From the NCBI GenBank assembly GCA_030066045.1, contig JASJCJ010000012.1:1-50985 (forward strand): 50,985 nucleotides of DNA, given 5' to 3'. Shown here piece after piece: positions 18,185-27,606 of this stretch. The notes beneath the pieces are model-generated. The model was not told where the DNA came from, ran no database searches, and saw only the letters and a program-made list of their open reading frames with translations. The position numbers were made by a program, and so were the translations under genes. Source of the stretch: Calothrix sp. MO_167.B12 (lineage in GTDB: Bacteria; Cyanobacteriota; Cyanobacteriia; Cyanobacteriales; Nostocaceae). Positions within the stretch are counted from its first letter, which is position 1; the number at the start of each line of letters is the position of its first letter.

Positions 18185-19348
18185 ATGAGAATACTACATA
18201 TTTGTGCAATTGGAACTACAGCTAAAATTCTTTTGTTACCACAAATTAATTATCTATTGTCTCGTAATTTATCAGTTGACATAGCTTTTTCTCCAGGACC
18301 AGAAGTTGAGCGATTACAAAAGCAAGGGTATGTTATCCATGCCATTCAGATTGACCGTCAGATTGATCCAATTATGAATCTGAAAACTATTTATCAACTA
18401 ACAAAAATAATCAAACAGAATCAGTATGATTTGGTGCATGTACATACTCCAATTGCTGCTGTTTTGGGTCGCATTGCAGCTAAACTAGCTGGAGTCAAAC
18501 GAATTGTCTACACTGCCCACGGTTTCCCCTTTCATGACCAATTTTCCCCTAGCAAATACCGTTTTTACTTTACTGTTGAGAAAATTAGTGGTTTATTAAC
18601 TGACTTGATCTTGAGCCAAAATCACGAGGATATTGCCACAAGCCAAAAGTTAGGTCTTTGTCCACCAGATAAAATTCGTTACCTGGGCAATGGTATCGAT
18701 ATTGACCGCTTTCAACGCGATCGCCTCAACCCGGATCATCAAAACCAATTACGGAGTTCTTTAGGTATCCCTGATACTGCTGACTTAATTATTGGCACAA
18801 TTGGGCGCTTGACTCGTAAAAAAGGTAGTGGATACCTAATTGAAGCTGTAGCTAAGTTATTACCAAAGTTTCCTAATCTACATGTTCTGATTATTGGTAA
18901 CCAACTCAGTAGCGATCCTGAACCTTTTTACCTGGAACTAGTTGAACGAATTCACACCCTGGGAATCGAGGATCATGTAACTCTTACAGGGGAGCGCGAA
19001 GATATAGTGGAGCTTTTAGGACTTCTTGACATCTTCACCCTGCCTACCTTTACCCATGAAGGGTTACCCCGTTCTATCCTAGAAGCAATGTCCATGAGTT
19101 TACCTGTTGTGGCCACGGATATTCGCGGCTGTCGAGAAGCAGTAGTAAATCAGAAAACAGGCTTAATTGTTCCACCTCGAAATGAAAAAAAACTAGCAGA
19201 TGCTTTGGGAGTACTACTATCTGACCCTGACTTGCGGCAAGCCTATGGGAAAGCTAGTCGCCAAAGGGTTGAAGCTGAATATGATGAGCGACTTGTTTTC
19301 CAACGACTTGCAAATTACTATCAAGAGTTGGGAATTGGCTGCACATAA
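18185..19348 (+). CDS. GT4-family glycosyltransferase
   Basis: The 387-residue GT-B enzyme starts RILHICAIGTTAKILLLPQI and includes DLVHVHTPIAAVLGRIAAKL and YTAHGFPFHD, typical of EPS glycosyltransferases of the EpsD/CapM kind. The C-terminal domain has IGTIGRLTRKKGSGYLIEAV and EGLPRSILEAMSMSLPVVAT with the E-x7-E motif. It would transfer a sugar to the lipid-linked EPS intermediate; specificity is unknown. It stands apart, with 188 bp upstream and 539 bp downstream that are mostly repeats, so it may have its own promoter. Confidence 0.9.
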   Translation: MRILHICAIGTTAKILLLPQINYLLSRNLSVDIAFSPGPEVERLQKQGYVIHAIQIDRQIDPIMNLKTIYQLTKIIKQNQYDLVHVHTPIAAVLGRIAAKLAGVKRIVYTAHGFPFHDQFSPSKYRFYFTVEKISGLLTDLILSQNHEDIATSQKLGLCPPDKIRYLGNGIDIDRFQRDRLNPDHQNQLRSSLGIPDTADLIIGTIGRLTRKKGSGYLIEAVAKLLPKFPNLHVLIIGNQLSSDPEPFYLELVERIHTLGIEDHVTLTGEREDIVELLGLLDIFTLPTFTHEGLPRSILEAMSMSLPVVATDIRGCREAVVNQKTGLIVPPRNEKKLADALGVLLSDPDLRQAYGKASRQRVEAEYDERLVFQRLANYYQELGIGCT

Positions 19349-19887
19349 AATTTTCAACTTAGATTCTGTAGATTCTCATGACATTTATGGCTCATAGTTT
19401 GGCAACTTCTAAATACATTTACATGGGTGAGTGAAAAAGACTGTGGTTAAAGGTTTTCTTTATCTGGTGAGGTACATACTTGAAGCTGAAAGGCTTGTCA
19501 ACCGGATGACGCGGGGACGCGGGGACACGGAGACGCGGAGCGCTCTGTGTCCGGTGCCCCGTGTCCGGGGCGATAAGCCCCAAGGGTCATCCTCCCCCAT
19601 CAAAATCTGCGATTTGATGGCTCCCGATTGGTGGGCACCTCAAGCCCCCATCACATCGGTGGAGGAGTGCGTCTCCCCCTCTCCGCGTTTGGTGCGTCTC
19701 TTCTTGACTGCTGGCTATTAGTACAACCTCATTTGAGTGGGAGCCGCTATATTTATTATTACTTATTACTTAGTTTTTATGGCTTTTCCACACATTTTTT
19801 ATTTCACCCCATTTACATAAATAAAATTAATGCCAAAAGACATTTGTGTCAAAACAATATCAGCTACTAAGCCTAGGGTGACGGCAT
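19349..19887. repeat. Intergenic region with GACGCGGGGACACGGA-type repeats
   Basis: About 540 bp without a gene. Around 19508-19550 there is a degenerate tandem of GACGCGGG/GACACGGA/GACGCGGA units, a GC-rich repeat common in heterocystous cyanobacteria. Open frames across it are repeat-derived and not called. The last 150 bp are AT-rich and may hold the promoter of the next gene. Confidence 0.7.
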
Positions 19888-21477
19888 ATGTTTTTTAATT
19901 TTCCATTCAAATTTTTATCAGTGATTTTGTGGTTTTTTTCAGGCTTATGCATTACGGTAATCATCCACGTCATACCAGTAGTCATGACTCAACTTCAGCC
20001 AAAAATTGCTTTTCAGCTCAGTACTTCTAACTTATATGAAAATGCTGCTAATTCTAATTTGATCGTCAATTTAAGTACTGAATCTAAACAAGCGATCGCT
20101 GTAGATTATGCGGTGACTGGTGGCACAGCCAGTAATAATCATTGGGGCAGTGGCCAGGACTACGTACTCACAGAGGGAACTTTAACCTTTGACCCTGGTA
20201 TTATCAGTAAAAAGATTCCTTTTTCTATTATTGATGATGGAATCAATGAAGCTGATGAAACCATTCAAATTAAACTAGCAAATCCCAAGAATGCCATTTT
20301 AGGGAAAAACAAGTTACATACTGTTACAGTTACAGATAATGATCGCAAATCAATCGTTAATGTTGTCAAGAATTTTGGTGCTACTGGTAATGGAATTACC
20401 GATGACACAAAAGCCATCCAAAAAGCTGTAAATACTGTTTACAAAGCAGGTGGAGGGGTAATTATATTTCCTCCTGGCACCTATCTGGTAACATCCGTAG
20501 ATATCAAAGAAAATATTACCTATTATGGATATGGAGCTACTATCACCAGACCTAAAAAACAAGATAAATGGACTAGAACCTTTAAAGCAAAATACGCAAA
20601 AAGTTTCAACTCAGCACCATTAATTATTCAGGGTCTTACTTTTGACGGCAATTTTCAGAACCAGGGAGCATATAAAGATTATCAATTAGAACAAGCTCAT
20701 TTAGTTTTTTTGCACGGCGATGCCAACTTACCCGGCAAATTACAGGCATTTATTGAAGATTGTACTTTTAAAAATGCGGTAGCTGATGGCATTTCTGCAT
20801 ATACCAATGTTGACGTAAAAGTTGCTAATATTAAAGCGATTAATGTATTTCGCGGTGGTTTTGTTTTGACAGGTGGAAATTCATCTGCAGAAGTGTATAA
20901 TTTGACCACTAGAGGCAAGATTAATCCTACGGGCATTGACATCGAAGTTGATGGAAAGGGTTATGGGGATACATTAAAAGTTGATGTGAAACTTGAGAAA
21001 CTTCATTTGCTAGATGGAGATTTTGATATTGCTGTTTCCGAAGGCTCAAAGGTATTTGGTAATAACATAATCTCTGATGATGGACCTTTCTATATTTATA
21101 GTGAAGATTCAACGATGAAGTTTACCAACTCTAGATTCAAAGTTGGTGCTGCCGACGGTTTTATGAACAGGATTCTGTTTCCTCATCATGTCACTTTTGA
21201 GAATTGCCAGTTTTATATAACTAGAAAAGAAACTGGTAAACCTTATCAGTATTTTGCTGTAGCTGATGTTTGGTGGCAACATCCAAACCGGAAGACTCAT
21301 CGTCATCAGAAATTAGTTTTTAGGAAATGTCATTTCCAGGTCGATAGTAATATCAAAAAAACGGATACTACCTATGCAATTTACTTAAGAAAAGACTCGC
21401 CAGCTAACAATAATCAGTTAATTCTTGATGGAGTAAATATTTCTCCAAACTTCGATGCTGATGTAATTAAGAAATAA
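19888..21477 (+). CDS. Secreted Calx-beta and pectate-lyase-like beta-helix protein
   Basis: The 529-residue protein has an N-terminal hydrophobic export or anchor segment (residues 5-32). A Calx-beta domain follows at about 33-150 (NSNLIVNLSTESKQAIAVDY, DDGINEADETIQIKLANPKN, VTDNDRK). A right-handed beta-helix of the pectate-lyase-3 type starts at about 155 (NFGATGNGITDDTKAIQKAV, GGGVIIFPPGTY). The beta-helix start is characteristic of tailspike-like and polysaccharide-modifying proteins. Within an EPS locus, a periplasmic or surface lyase, epimerase or binding protein for the polymer is a reasonable inference. No catalytic residues could be assigned. Confidence 0.85.
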   Translation: MFFNFPFKFLSVILWFFSGLCITVIIHVIPVVMTQLQPKIAFQLSTSNLYENAANSNLIVNLSTESKQAIAVDYAVTGGTASNNHWGSGQDYVLTEGTLTFDPGIISKKIPFSIIDDGINEADETIQIKLANPKNAILGKNKLHTVTVTDNDRKSIVNVVKNFGATGNGITDDTKAIQKAVNTVYKAGGGVIIFPPGTYLVTSVDIKENITYYGYGATITRPKKQDKWTRTFKAKYAKSFNSAPLIIQGLTFDGNFQNQGAYKDYQLEQAHLVFLHGDANLPGKLQAFIEDCTFKNAVADGISAYTNVDVKVANIKAINVFRGGFVLTGGNSSAEVYNLTTRGKINPTGIDIEVDGKGYGDTLKVDVKLEKLHLLDGDFDIAVSEGSKVFGNNIISDDGPFYIYSEDSTMKFTNSRFKVGAADGFMNRILFPHHVTFENCQFYITRKETGKPYQYFAVADVWWQHPNRKTHRHQKLVFRKCHFQVDSNIKKTDTTYAIYLRKDSPANNNQLILDGVNISPNFDADVIKK

Positions 21478-21515
21478 TCTCAACGTATTAAATTATCAAC
21501 TGAGGGTGTTTCATT

Positions 21516-22145
21516 ATGTATACCATTCATATTAATCTTCAATTCCAAAAATTGAGCAAGTGGATTATAGATAGAGTAATGTCTGCGATCGCCTTATTAA
21601 TTCTGTCTCCACTCATGCTGATCATAGCAATCGCCATCTACATCAATATGGGACAGCCGATTTTCTTCTGCCAACCCCGTCCAGGTAAAGATGGTCGTAT
21701 TTTCATTTTCTATAAATTTCGCACCATGACCAGTGAAAAAGACAAAGAAGGGAAGTTATTATCTGATGAACACCGCTTGACACCCCTGGGCCAATTTCTG
21801 AGAAAAACCAGTTTGGATGAACTACCTCAACTGTGGAACGTACTCAAAGGCGACATGAGTTTTGTCGGTCCCCGTCCTTTGTTAGTGGAGTATTTAGAAC
21901 GCTACTCCCCTGAACAAGCTCGCCGTCATCAAGTTACACCAGGAATCACAGGTTGGGCACAAGTGAATGGTCGCAATTTGATTCCCTGGGAAGAAAGGTT
22001 TGCTTTGGATGTTTGGTATGTAGATAATCAATCTCTGCAATTAGATTTGTGGATCATGATTTTGACGGTATGGAAAATACTCAAGCGCGAAGGTATTAAC
22101 CACCCGGAAGCTGTAACCATGTTTGAATTCAAAGGAAATCTTTAG
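21516..22145 (+). CDS. Priming sugar-phosphate transferase, small PglC/WcaJ-C type
   Basis: This 209-residue polyprenyl-phosphate sugar-1-phosphate transferase has one N-terminal membrane helix (SAIALLILSPLMLIIAIAIY). Signatures are RPGKDGRIFIFYKFRTM, DELPQLWNVLKGDMSFVGPRP and PGITGWAQVNGRN. It starts EPS synthesis by moving a sugar phosphate from a nucleotide sugar to undecaprenyl phosphate. Its length matches the monotopic catalytic-domain-only class, without the four extra helices of WbaP. It follows the beta-helix gene by 38 bp and precedes the PHP gene by 43 bp. Confidence 0.93.
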   Translation: MYTIHINLQFQKLSKWIIDRVMSAIALLILSPLMLIIAIAIYINMGQPIFFCQPRPGKDGRIFIFYKFRTMTSEKDKEGKLLSDEHRLTPLGQFLRKTSLDELPQLWNVLKGDMSFVGPRPLLVEYLERYSPEQARRHQVTPGITGWAQVNGRNLIPWEERFALDVWYVDNQSLQLDLWIMILTVWKILKREGINHPEAVTMFEFKGNL

Positions 22146-22188
22146 AAAATCTGAGAAAACCAAACATTCATGCTAAGGAGATGTAAGG

Positions 22189-22944
22189 ATGACTATAGCA
22201 ATCCACAAAAGTATAGAGAAAAAACCGGCTAAACAACGGTATCAATTTAGACGTTTTCTTGACCTACATTGGTCTGATATCAACTGTGACCTGCATATGC
22301 ATACTAGTCGGACTGATGGCAAAGCCGGGGTTTCAGAAATCCTGCAGTTGTCCGTCCAACAAGGTTTGAGTTGTGTAGCCTTCACAGAACATGTGCGTAA
22401 AGATACAAAATGGTTCCCAGAGTTTATCCAAGAAGTCAGGTCAGAGGCAGAGGCTTATCCTCAACTGCAAGTATTGATAGGTTGTGAAGCGAAGGCACTT
22501 GATGCTACTGGTGGATTTGATGTGTCCGAGGAAATTCTGGCAAAATGTGACCTAGTGTTAGGTAGTGTTCACCGTTTTCCTAATTATCAAGGGGGGTATC
22601 TTAATGTGTCTCATCTCACCCCAGAAGAATTTGCCCAAATCGAATTTGAACTGGCACTCGGCTTATTGAAGTTTGCCCCCATAGATGTGTTAGCTCATCC
22701 CGGTGGTATGTATTCTAAACGTCACGGTGAGTTTCCAACAAAGTTAATGCGTGAGTTAATGGAAGTCAGTCTGGAACGGCAATTAGCTATAGAAATTAAT
22801 ACATCTTACCTGCGTAATCTTCCTAATTTCCTAGACCTATGTACAGAAGTTAACCCCTATGTTTCCATCGGTTCAGATGTGCATCGTCTAAAGCAGCTAG
22901 CTAATTGTCGAGATCAATTACATCGGTTAGGAGTAGGAGTGTGA
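22189..22944 (+). CDS. PHP-family metal-dependent phosphoesterase-like protein
   Basis: The 251-residue protein has a full set of PHP metal-ligand motifs: CDLHMHTSRTDG (residues 33-44), FTEH, GCEAK, GSVHRF, LAHPGG and IGSDVH. Members hydrolyse phosphoesters such as histidinol phosphate or act as phosphatases in polysaccharide loci; the substrate here is not known. AAGGAG stands close to the ATG. Its TGA stop overlaps the start of the ATP-grasp gene (TGATG), so the two are translationally coupled and probably act on the same substituent. Confidence 0.88.
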   Translation: MTIAIHKSIEKKPAKQRYQFRRFLDLHWSDINCDLHMHTSRTDGKAGVSEILQLSVQQGLSCVAFTEHVRKDTKWFPEFIQEVRSEAEAYPQLQVLIGCEAKALDATGGFDVSEEILAKCDLVLGSVHRFPNYQGGYLNVSHLTPEEFAQIEFELALGLLKFAPIDVLAHPGGMYSKRHGEFPTKLMRELMEVSLERQLAIEINTSYLRNLPNFLDLCTEVNPYVSIGSDVHRLKQLANCRDQLHRLGVGV

Positions 22945-23921
22945 TGAAAGTATTAGTAACTGGAGCGGGTGCTTTATTAGGTCAGGGCATTATCAAGAGC
23001 CTACGAATGGCTGATACTGCTTACCACATTATTGCCGTAGATCCCGATCCCCGTTCTGTAGGATTATATTGGGCAGACCAAGCATACTTAGTTCCTCTAG
23101 CTGCGGATCCATCTTATTTAGATGTGGTTTGCGGCATTCTTGACCAAGAACGTCCTGATGTGGTGTTGATTGGCACAGATGTAGAGCTTTTATTGTATGC
23201 CCAACACAAGTCAGAGCTAGAATCCAAATATCACACGCGAGTAATTGTTAGCCCACCTGATGTGATCCAAATTGCCGATGATAAGTGGTTGACCTATGAG
23301 TTTCTGCTGGCGCATGGATTTCCTTATCCCAAATCAGCATTACCTAGTGGGATTTCTAAACTATTGCAGGAATGTGATTTTCCCCTAGTTGTTAAACCTC
23401 GGACTGGTGCGCGCTCTATTGGTGTTCACATGGTGAAGAACTTAGAAGAATTGGAGCAAGCATTAAGCCAGGTGGAAAATCCTGTAATTCAGGAATGTGT
23501 TGCTAGTGCTGACCAAGAGTATACTAGTGGTGTGGTGGTAGACATGGGAGTTGCCAAGGCTGTGGTCACCATGCGGCGCGATTTACGGGATGGCAACACT
23601 TATCGTGCCTATGTCCAACCGGATGCTCCCTTCAACTCCCTACTAGGCAAGGTTGCAGAACAATTGGGGGGAGTAGGACCATTGAATTTTCAATTTCGGG
23701 TTGACCAAGGAGTCCCCAAGATTTTCGAGATCAATGCTCGTTTTTCTGGCACAACTCCTCTGCGTGCCCATGCTGGATTTAATGAGGTGGACTACCTAGT
23801 ACGACATTATGTTCTCGGTGATCCTATTCCCGTGCCACAAGTGCGAGCGATCGCCATTTTCAAGTATTGGGATGAAATCGTGGTTGAGCCAGAGCAACTT
23901 GAACGACTCACACATCATTGA
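22944..23921 (+). CDS. ATP-grasp ligase (carbamoyl-phosphate-synthase-like)
   Basis: This is an ATP-grasp enzyme with an N-terminal Rossmann-like part (KVLVTGAGALLGQGIIKSL) and a nucleotide-binding core (FPLVVKPRTGARSIGVHMV, NPVIQECV, GPLNFQFRVDQG, FEINARFSGTTPLRA). ATP-grasp proteins join a carboxylate to an amine or thiol; in glycan loci they are thought to attach amino-acid-like groups. The frame extends upstream to 22905, but the ATG at 22944, overlapping the PHP stop and preceded by GGAGTAGGAG, is the better start (325 residues). It forms a cluster with PHP and DegT genes. Confidence 0.88.
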   Translation: MKVLVTGAGALLGQGIIKSLRMADTAYHIIAVDPDPRSVGLYWADQAYLVPLAADPSYLDVVCGILDQERPDVVLIGTDVELLLYAQHKSELESKYHTRVIVSPPDVIQIADDKWLTYEFLLAHGFPYPKSALPSGISKLLQECDFPLVVKPRTGARSIGVHMVKNLEELEQALSQVENPVIQECVASADQEYTSGVVVDMGVAKAVVTMRRDLRDGNTYRAYVQPDAPFNSLLGKVAEQLGGVGPLNFQFRVDQGVPKIFEINARFSGTTPLRAHAGFNEVDYLVRHYVLGDPIPVPQVRAIAIFKYWDEIVVEPEQLERLTHH

Positions 23922-24002
23922 GCTGAAAATAAAGTAATAGCTGCTTGGCTGGAAAATTGAATATCTATCGAACGGCAGTAGACAGAATTAGTATACAGAA
24001 TT

Positions 24003-25163
24003 ATGAATAAACCAATTCTTCTCTCAACTCCCCATATGGGTAATAGCGAACAGGAGTTCGTCAAAGAAGCATTTGATACAAACTGGATTGCTCCGGTGGG
24101 TCCCCATGTGGATGCATTTGAGCAAGAATTTTGTCAGGCGATCGGTGCTAGTCATGGTGCTGCTGTTAGTTCTGGTACAGCAGCAATCCATTTAGCTTTA
24201 CGATTAGTGGGTGTACAGCCAGGGGATGAAGTTTTTTGTTCCACCCTGACATTTATCGCCAGTGCTAGTCCCATTACTTATCTGGGTGCGAAACCAGTCT
24301 TTATTGATAGCGATCGCATTTCCTGGAATATGAATCCCGACCTATTATGGGGAGCACTACAACGGCGAGCCAGGAGGGGTAAATTACCAAAAGCAGTGTT
24401 GGTGGTCAATTTGTACGGTCAAAGTGCAGATATGGATCTAATTCTGGAAGCTTGCAACCATTATGGCATTCCCTTAATTGAAGATGCAGCGGAATCCTTA
24501 GGAGCCACCTACAAAGGGCGTAGTTCTGGAACTTTCGGGTACATGGGGATTTACTCATTCAATGGTAATAAAATTATCACTACTTCCGGTGGGGGGATGT
24601 TGGTTTCCCGGGATGAATCAGCGATCGCCAAAGCCCGGTTTTTAGCCACCCAAGCTCGAGACCCCGCACCTCATTACCAACATTCATCAATCGGCTATAA
24701 TTACCGCCTGAGTAATGTTTTGGCTGGGATTGGTCGGGGTCAATTGCGGGTGTTAAATCAGCGAGTTGCAGCCAGAAGACGCAACTTTCAAATTTATCAG
24801 CAGTCATTGGGAAACTTACCAGGTATAAAATTTATGCCAGAACCAAGTTTTGGTAGAGCTACCCACTGGCTCACTTGTCTAACAATTGATGCTGATGCTT
24901 TTGGTGCGGATACCGAACAAGTCCGTCTCAGCCTTGCCCAACAACAAATTGAATCTCGTCCCGTATGGAAACCTTTGCATCTCCAGCCAGTGTTTGCTGA
25001 GTGTGAATGTATTGGTGGTGCTGTATCAGAAGATTTATTTATACGCGGTCTGTGCTTACCTTCTGGTTCTAATTTGACAGATGAAGATTTACAAAGAGTA
25101 ATTGCTGCAATTACAGCAGTATACTATAAGTATAGATGCAATAATACTATGGTGTTGTGTTAA
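24003..25163 (+). CDS. DegT/DnrJ/EryC1-family PLP aminotransferase
   Basis: The 386-residue sugar aminotransferase has the family motifs SSGTAAIHLALRLVGVQPGD, LIEDAAESLGATYKG and YSFNGNKIITTSGGGML; the lysine in NGNKIITT, near residue 190, is the PLP Schiff-base residue. It transfers an amino group to a keto-sugar nucleotide, plausibly the 4-keto product of the locus dehydratase. It is 81 bp downstream of the ATP-grasp gene, in the same orientation. The family also includes dehydratases lacking the lysine; here the lysine is present. Confidence 0.93.
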   Translation: MNKPILLSTPHMGNSEQEFVKEAFDTNWIAPVGPHVDAFEQEFCQAIGASHGAAVSSGTAAIHLALRLVGVQPGDEVFCSTLTFIASASPITYLGAKPVFIDSDRISWNMNPDLLWGALQRRARRGKLPKAVLVVNLYGQSADMDLILEACNHYGIPLIEDAAESLGATYKGRSSGTFGYMGIYSFNGNKIITTSGGGMLVSRDESAIAKARFLATQARDPAPHYQHSSIGYNYRLSNVLAGIGRGQLRVLNQRVAARRRNFQIYQQSLGNLPGIKFMPEPSFGRATHWLTCLTIDADAFGADTEQVRLSLAQQQIESRPVWKPLHLQPVFAECECIGGAVSEDLFIRGLCLPSGSNLTDEDLQRVIAAITAVYYKYRCNNTMVLC

Positions 25164-25356
25164 GAAAATTAGATATTTATGAATATCAACTGAATATCAA
25201 CATTTTTTGCAACATTTATTAGCAATTAGTTAGGTTATTTGCGTCAGCTTTATTTCATTGACAGAGCCACAACAATGAAATTCATGATTTTTAATATTTA
25301 ACCATGAATGGATAATATGTATCATTTTAGAATCATCTGCGGGGGGAGAATAAATC

Positions 25357-27606
25357 ATGGACTCACAAGAATCTTTTGTCAGTTTTGAAATATATTGGCA
25401 GATTTTACAGCGGCGTTGGCTACCTGCTCTAGCTATTTTTACTTTTGTTTATATACTCTCAGTCTTCGGTTTATCTGTTGTCAGAGAACCTAATTATCAA
25501 GCGGTAGGAAAGCTATTATTTAAAAGGACAAATACAGTTTCTGCACTTACAGGGGTAGGAACAGAATTAGGTAAGTTAGAACCAGTAGTAGGGGATAGAA
25601 GTAATCCTCTGAATACAGAATCAGAGGTCATTACTTCTGTGCCTGTTGTGCAAAATACTATAGAAAGACTCGATCTTCAAGATAACCAAGGTGGACCCCT
25701 GAGATTCAAGGATTTCCTGAAAAGACTAACAGTTAAAGAACTTACGGGCAGCGATGTTTTAGAAGTTTCCTATAAAGATAGAAATCCGCAAATAGCAGCA
25801 GAAGTGGTTAATAATCTGATGCAAATCTATTTAGAGCGGAATGTTAATTTTCACAGACTAACAGCACAATCTGCACGTAAGTTTATCGAGAAACAATTAC
25901 CAGCAGCCGAGTTAGTTGTCCGTAATGCGGAAGTCAAACTTCGCCAATTTAAAGAAAAAAACCAGGTTATTGCTCTGCAAATCGAAGCAAATCGAGGAGT
26001 AGAAATGATCACTAATTTGCAAAGGCAAATTGGCGAAGTGCAAGGGAGAATTGCCGATGTTGAGGCTCAGTCTAGAGTAATACGTGACCAATTGCGTATG
26101 AATGCCCAACAGGGTGTAATTACGACTTCCCTGAGTCAGTCTCGAGGTGTGCAAGATGCACTCACTCAGGTTCAAGAGTTAGAGACTAAACTGGCAACTA
26201 GACGTTCTGTGCTTCAGGACAATCATCCAGAAATCATCCGTTTACAAAACAATTTAACAGCATTAAGAGGGATACTACAAAGCCGTATCCAACAGGTTAC
26301 AGGAACCAGGCAAACCCAAATCCAGCAGAACTTACAAAATGGAGAACTGCAACAACACCTTACTTCCAGGCTAGTGGAATTAAAATCAACTCATGAAGGT
26401 TTAAATAATCAATTATTAACGTTATCAAGGTTGAAAGCTAATTACAAGCAACAGCTCAACCGACTACCAAAATTAGAGCAACAACAACGGGAGCTAGAAC
26501 GGAAACAGCAAGCAGCTCAATCTACATATTCACTCTTGCTACAAAAGTTGCAAGAGACCCGAATTGCAGAAAATCAGAATTTGGGTAACGCACGCCAAAT
26601 TTCTCAGGCATTAGTTCCAGATGAACCCGCTTCTTCCCCGATGCTGTCCTATATGGGTGCGGGCTTATTAGGTATTTTGGCAGCTTTGGCAACAGTTTAT
26701 GCTTTGGAAATCACAGATAAATCCGTTAGAACTATTGACGACATCAGGGAATTATTTGGATTCACCATCTTGGGGGTAATTCCTTGCTTTAGCAAAGAGC
26801 AAAAATTAATTTTTGGTAGAGAAGAATCTCAATTTGCTCACCAAAGATTGATTGTCAATTATGCACCTGGTTCCCTGATTAGTGAAGCTTATCGGATGTT
26901 AAGGGCAAATTTGACATTTGTCAGCTCTGATAAGGAGTTAAAAACCATTGTGGTTACCAGTTCTGTACCTCAAGAAGGTAAATCAACTGTATCCGCAAAT
27001 TTAGCTCTAGTTATGGCACGAATGGGGCGTAAAGTATTGTTAGTAGATGGAGATTTACGTCGTCCAGTTCAGCATCATATCTGGGAGTTGCCTAACAGAG
27101 AAGGTTTGAGTCATGTGATTGTCGGACAGAGTCAGGTGAGAACTACAATTGCAAAAGTCAGTGATAATTTAGATGTTCTCACAGCTGGTGTGGTTCCTCC
27201 CTCTCCAGCCTCACTGCTAGACTCAAAACGGATGGCTACATTAATCCATGATTTTGCCATCGACTACGACTTTGTAATTATTGATGCTCCTGCCTTAACA
27301 GTTGCGGCTGATGCTGCAATTTTAGGTCAAGTGGCTGATGGTATGTTATTAGTAGTACGGCCTGGGGTAGTTAATTCTGTCGATGCAACAATTGCTCGGG
27401 ACATTTTACAACAATCCGGTCAAAATGTTCTCGGACAGGTAGTTAATGGAGTAATTACTCAAAATGAACCCCGCCATTACTACTATACAGAAGAAGAAAG
27501 TGCCCAAGAAACCTCACTTCAAAAAGAGATGGTAAGTAGTGGTTTTGGTGACTTTCCTGACAGGAGTAGGGTAAGTAGGGTAAGTAGGGAGAGAAGAAGA
27601 ATTTGA
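25357..27606 (+). CDS. Polysaccharide copolymerase/tyrosine autokinase (Wzc-like)
   Basis: The 749-residue protein fuses a Wzz chain-length domain and a BY-kinase. Membrane segments lie near residues 22-42 and 426-446, with a long periplasmic coiled coil between (LETKLATRRSVLQDNHPEI). The cytoplasmic kinase has Walker A SVPQEGKST (about 535), Walker A' VDGDLRRP (about 562) and Walker B FVIIDAPA (about 638). A tyrosine cluster HYYYTEEE near 706 is the likely autophosphorylation site. It controls EPS chain length and export in concert with Wzy. The C terminus (SRVSRVSRERRRI) is encoded by a short tandem repeat. GGGGGGAG precedes the ATG. Confidence 0.93.
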   Translation: MDSQESFVSFEIYWQILQRRWLPALAIFTFVYILSVFGLSVVREPNYQAVGKLLFKRTNTVSALTGVGTELGKLEPVVGDRSNPLNTESEVITSVPVVQNTIERLDLQDNQGGPLRFKDFLKRLTVKELTGSDVLEVSYKDRNPQIAAEVVNNLMQIYLERNVNFHRLTAQSARKFIEKQLPAAELVVRNAEVKLRQFKEKNQVIALQIEANRGVEMITNLQRQIGEVQGRIADVEAQSRVIRDQLRMNAQQGVITTSLSQSRGVQDALTQVQELETKLATRRSVLQDNHPEIIRLQNNLTALRGILQSRIQQVTGTRQTQIQQNLQNGELQQHLTSRLVELKSTHEGLNNQLLTLSRLKANYKQQLNRLPKLEQQQRELERKQQAAQSTYSLLLQKLQETRIAENQNLGNARQISQALVPDEPASSPMLSYMGAGLLGILAALATVYALEITDKSVRTIDDIRELFGFTILGVIPCFSKEQKLIFGREESQFAHQRLIVNYAPGSLISEAYRMLRANLTFVSSDKELKTIVVTSSVPQEGKSTVSANLALVMARMGRKVLLVDGDLRRPVQHHIWELPNREGLSHVIVGQSQVRTTIAKVSDNLDVLTAGVVPPSPASLLDSKRMATLIHDFAIDYDFVIIDAPALTVAADAAILGQVADGMLLVVRPGVVNSVDATIARDILQQSGQNVLGQVVNGVITQNEPRHYYYTEEESAQETSLQKEMVSSGFGDFPDRSRVSRVSRERRRI

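Noticed and set aside
19431-19870. Two overlapping plus-strand ORFs of 96 and 80 residues
   Set aside because: They run through GC-rich tandem repeats; composition and overlap indicate chance frames.
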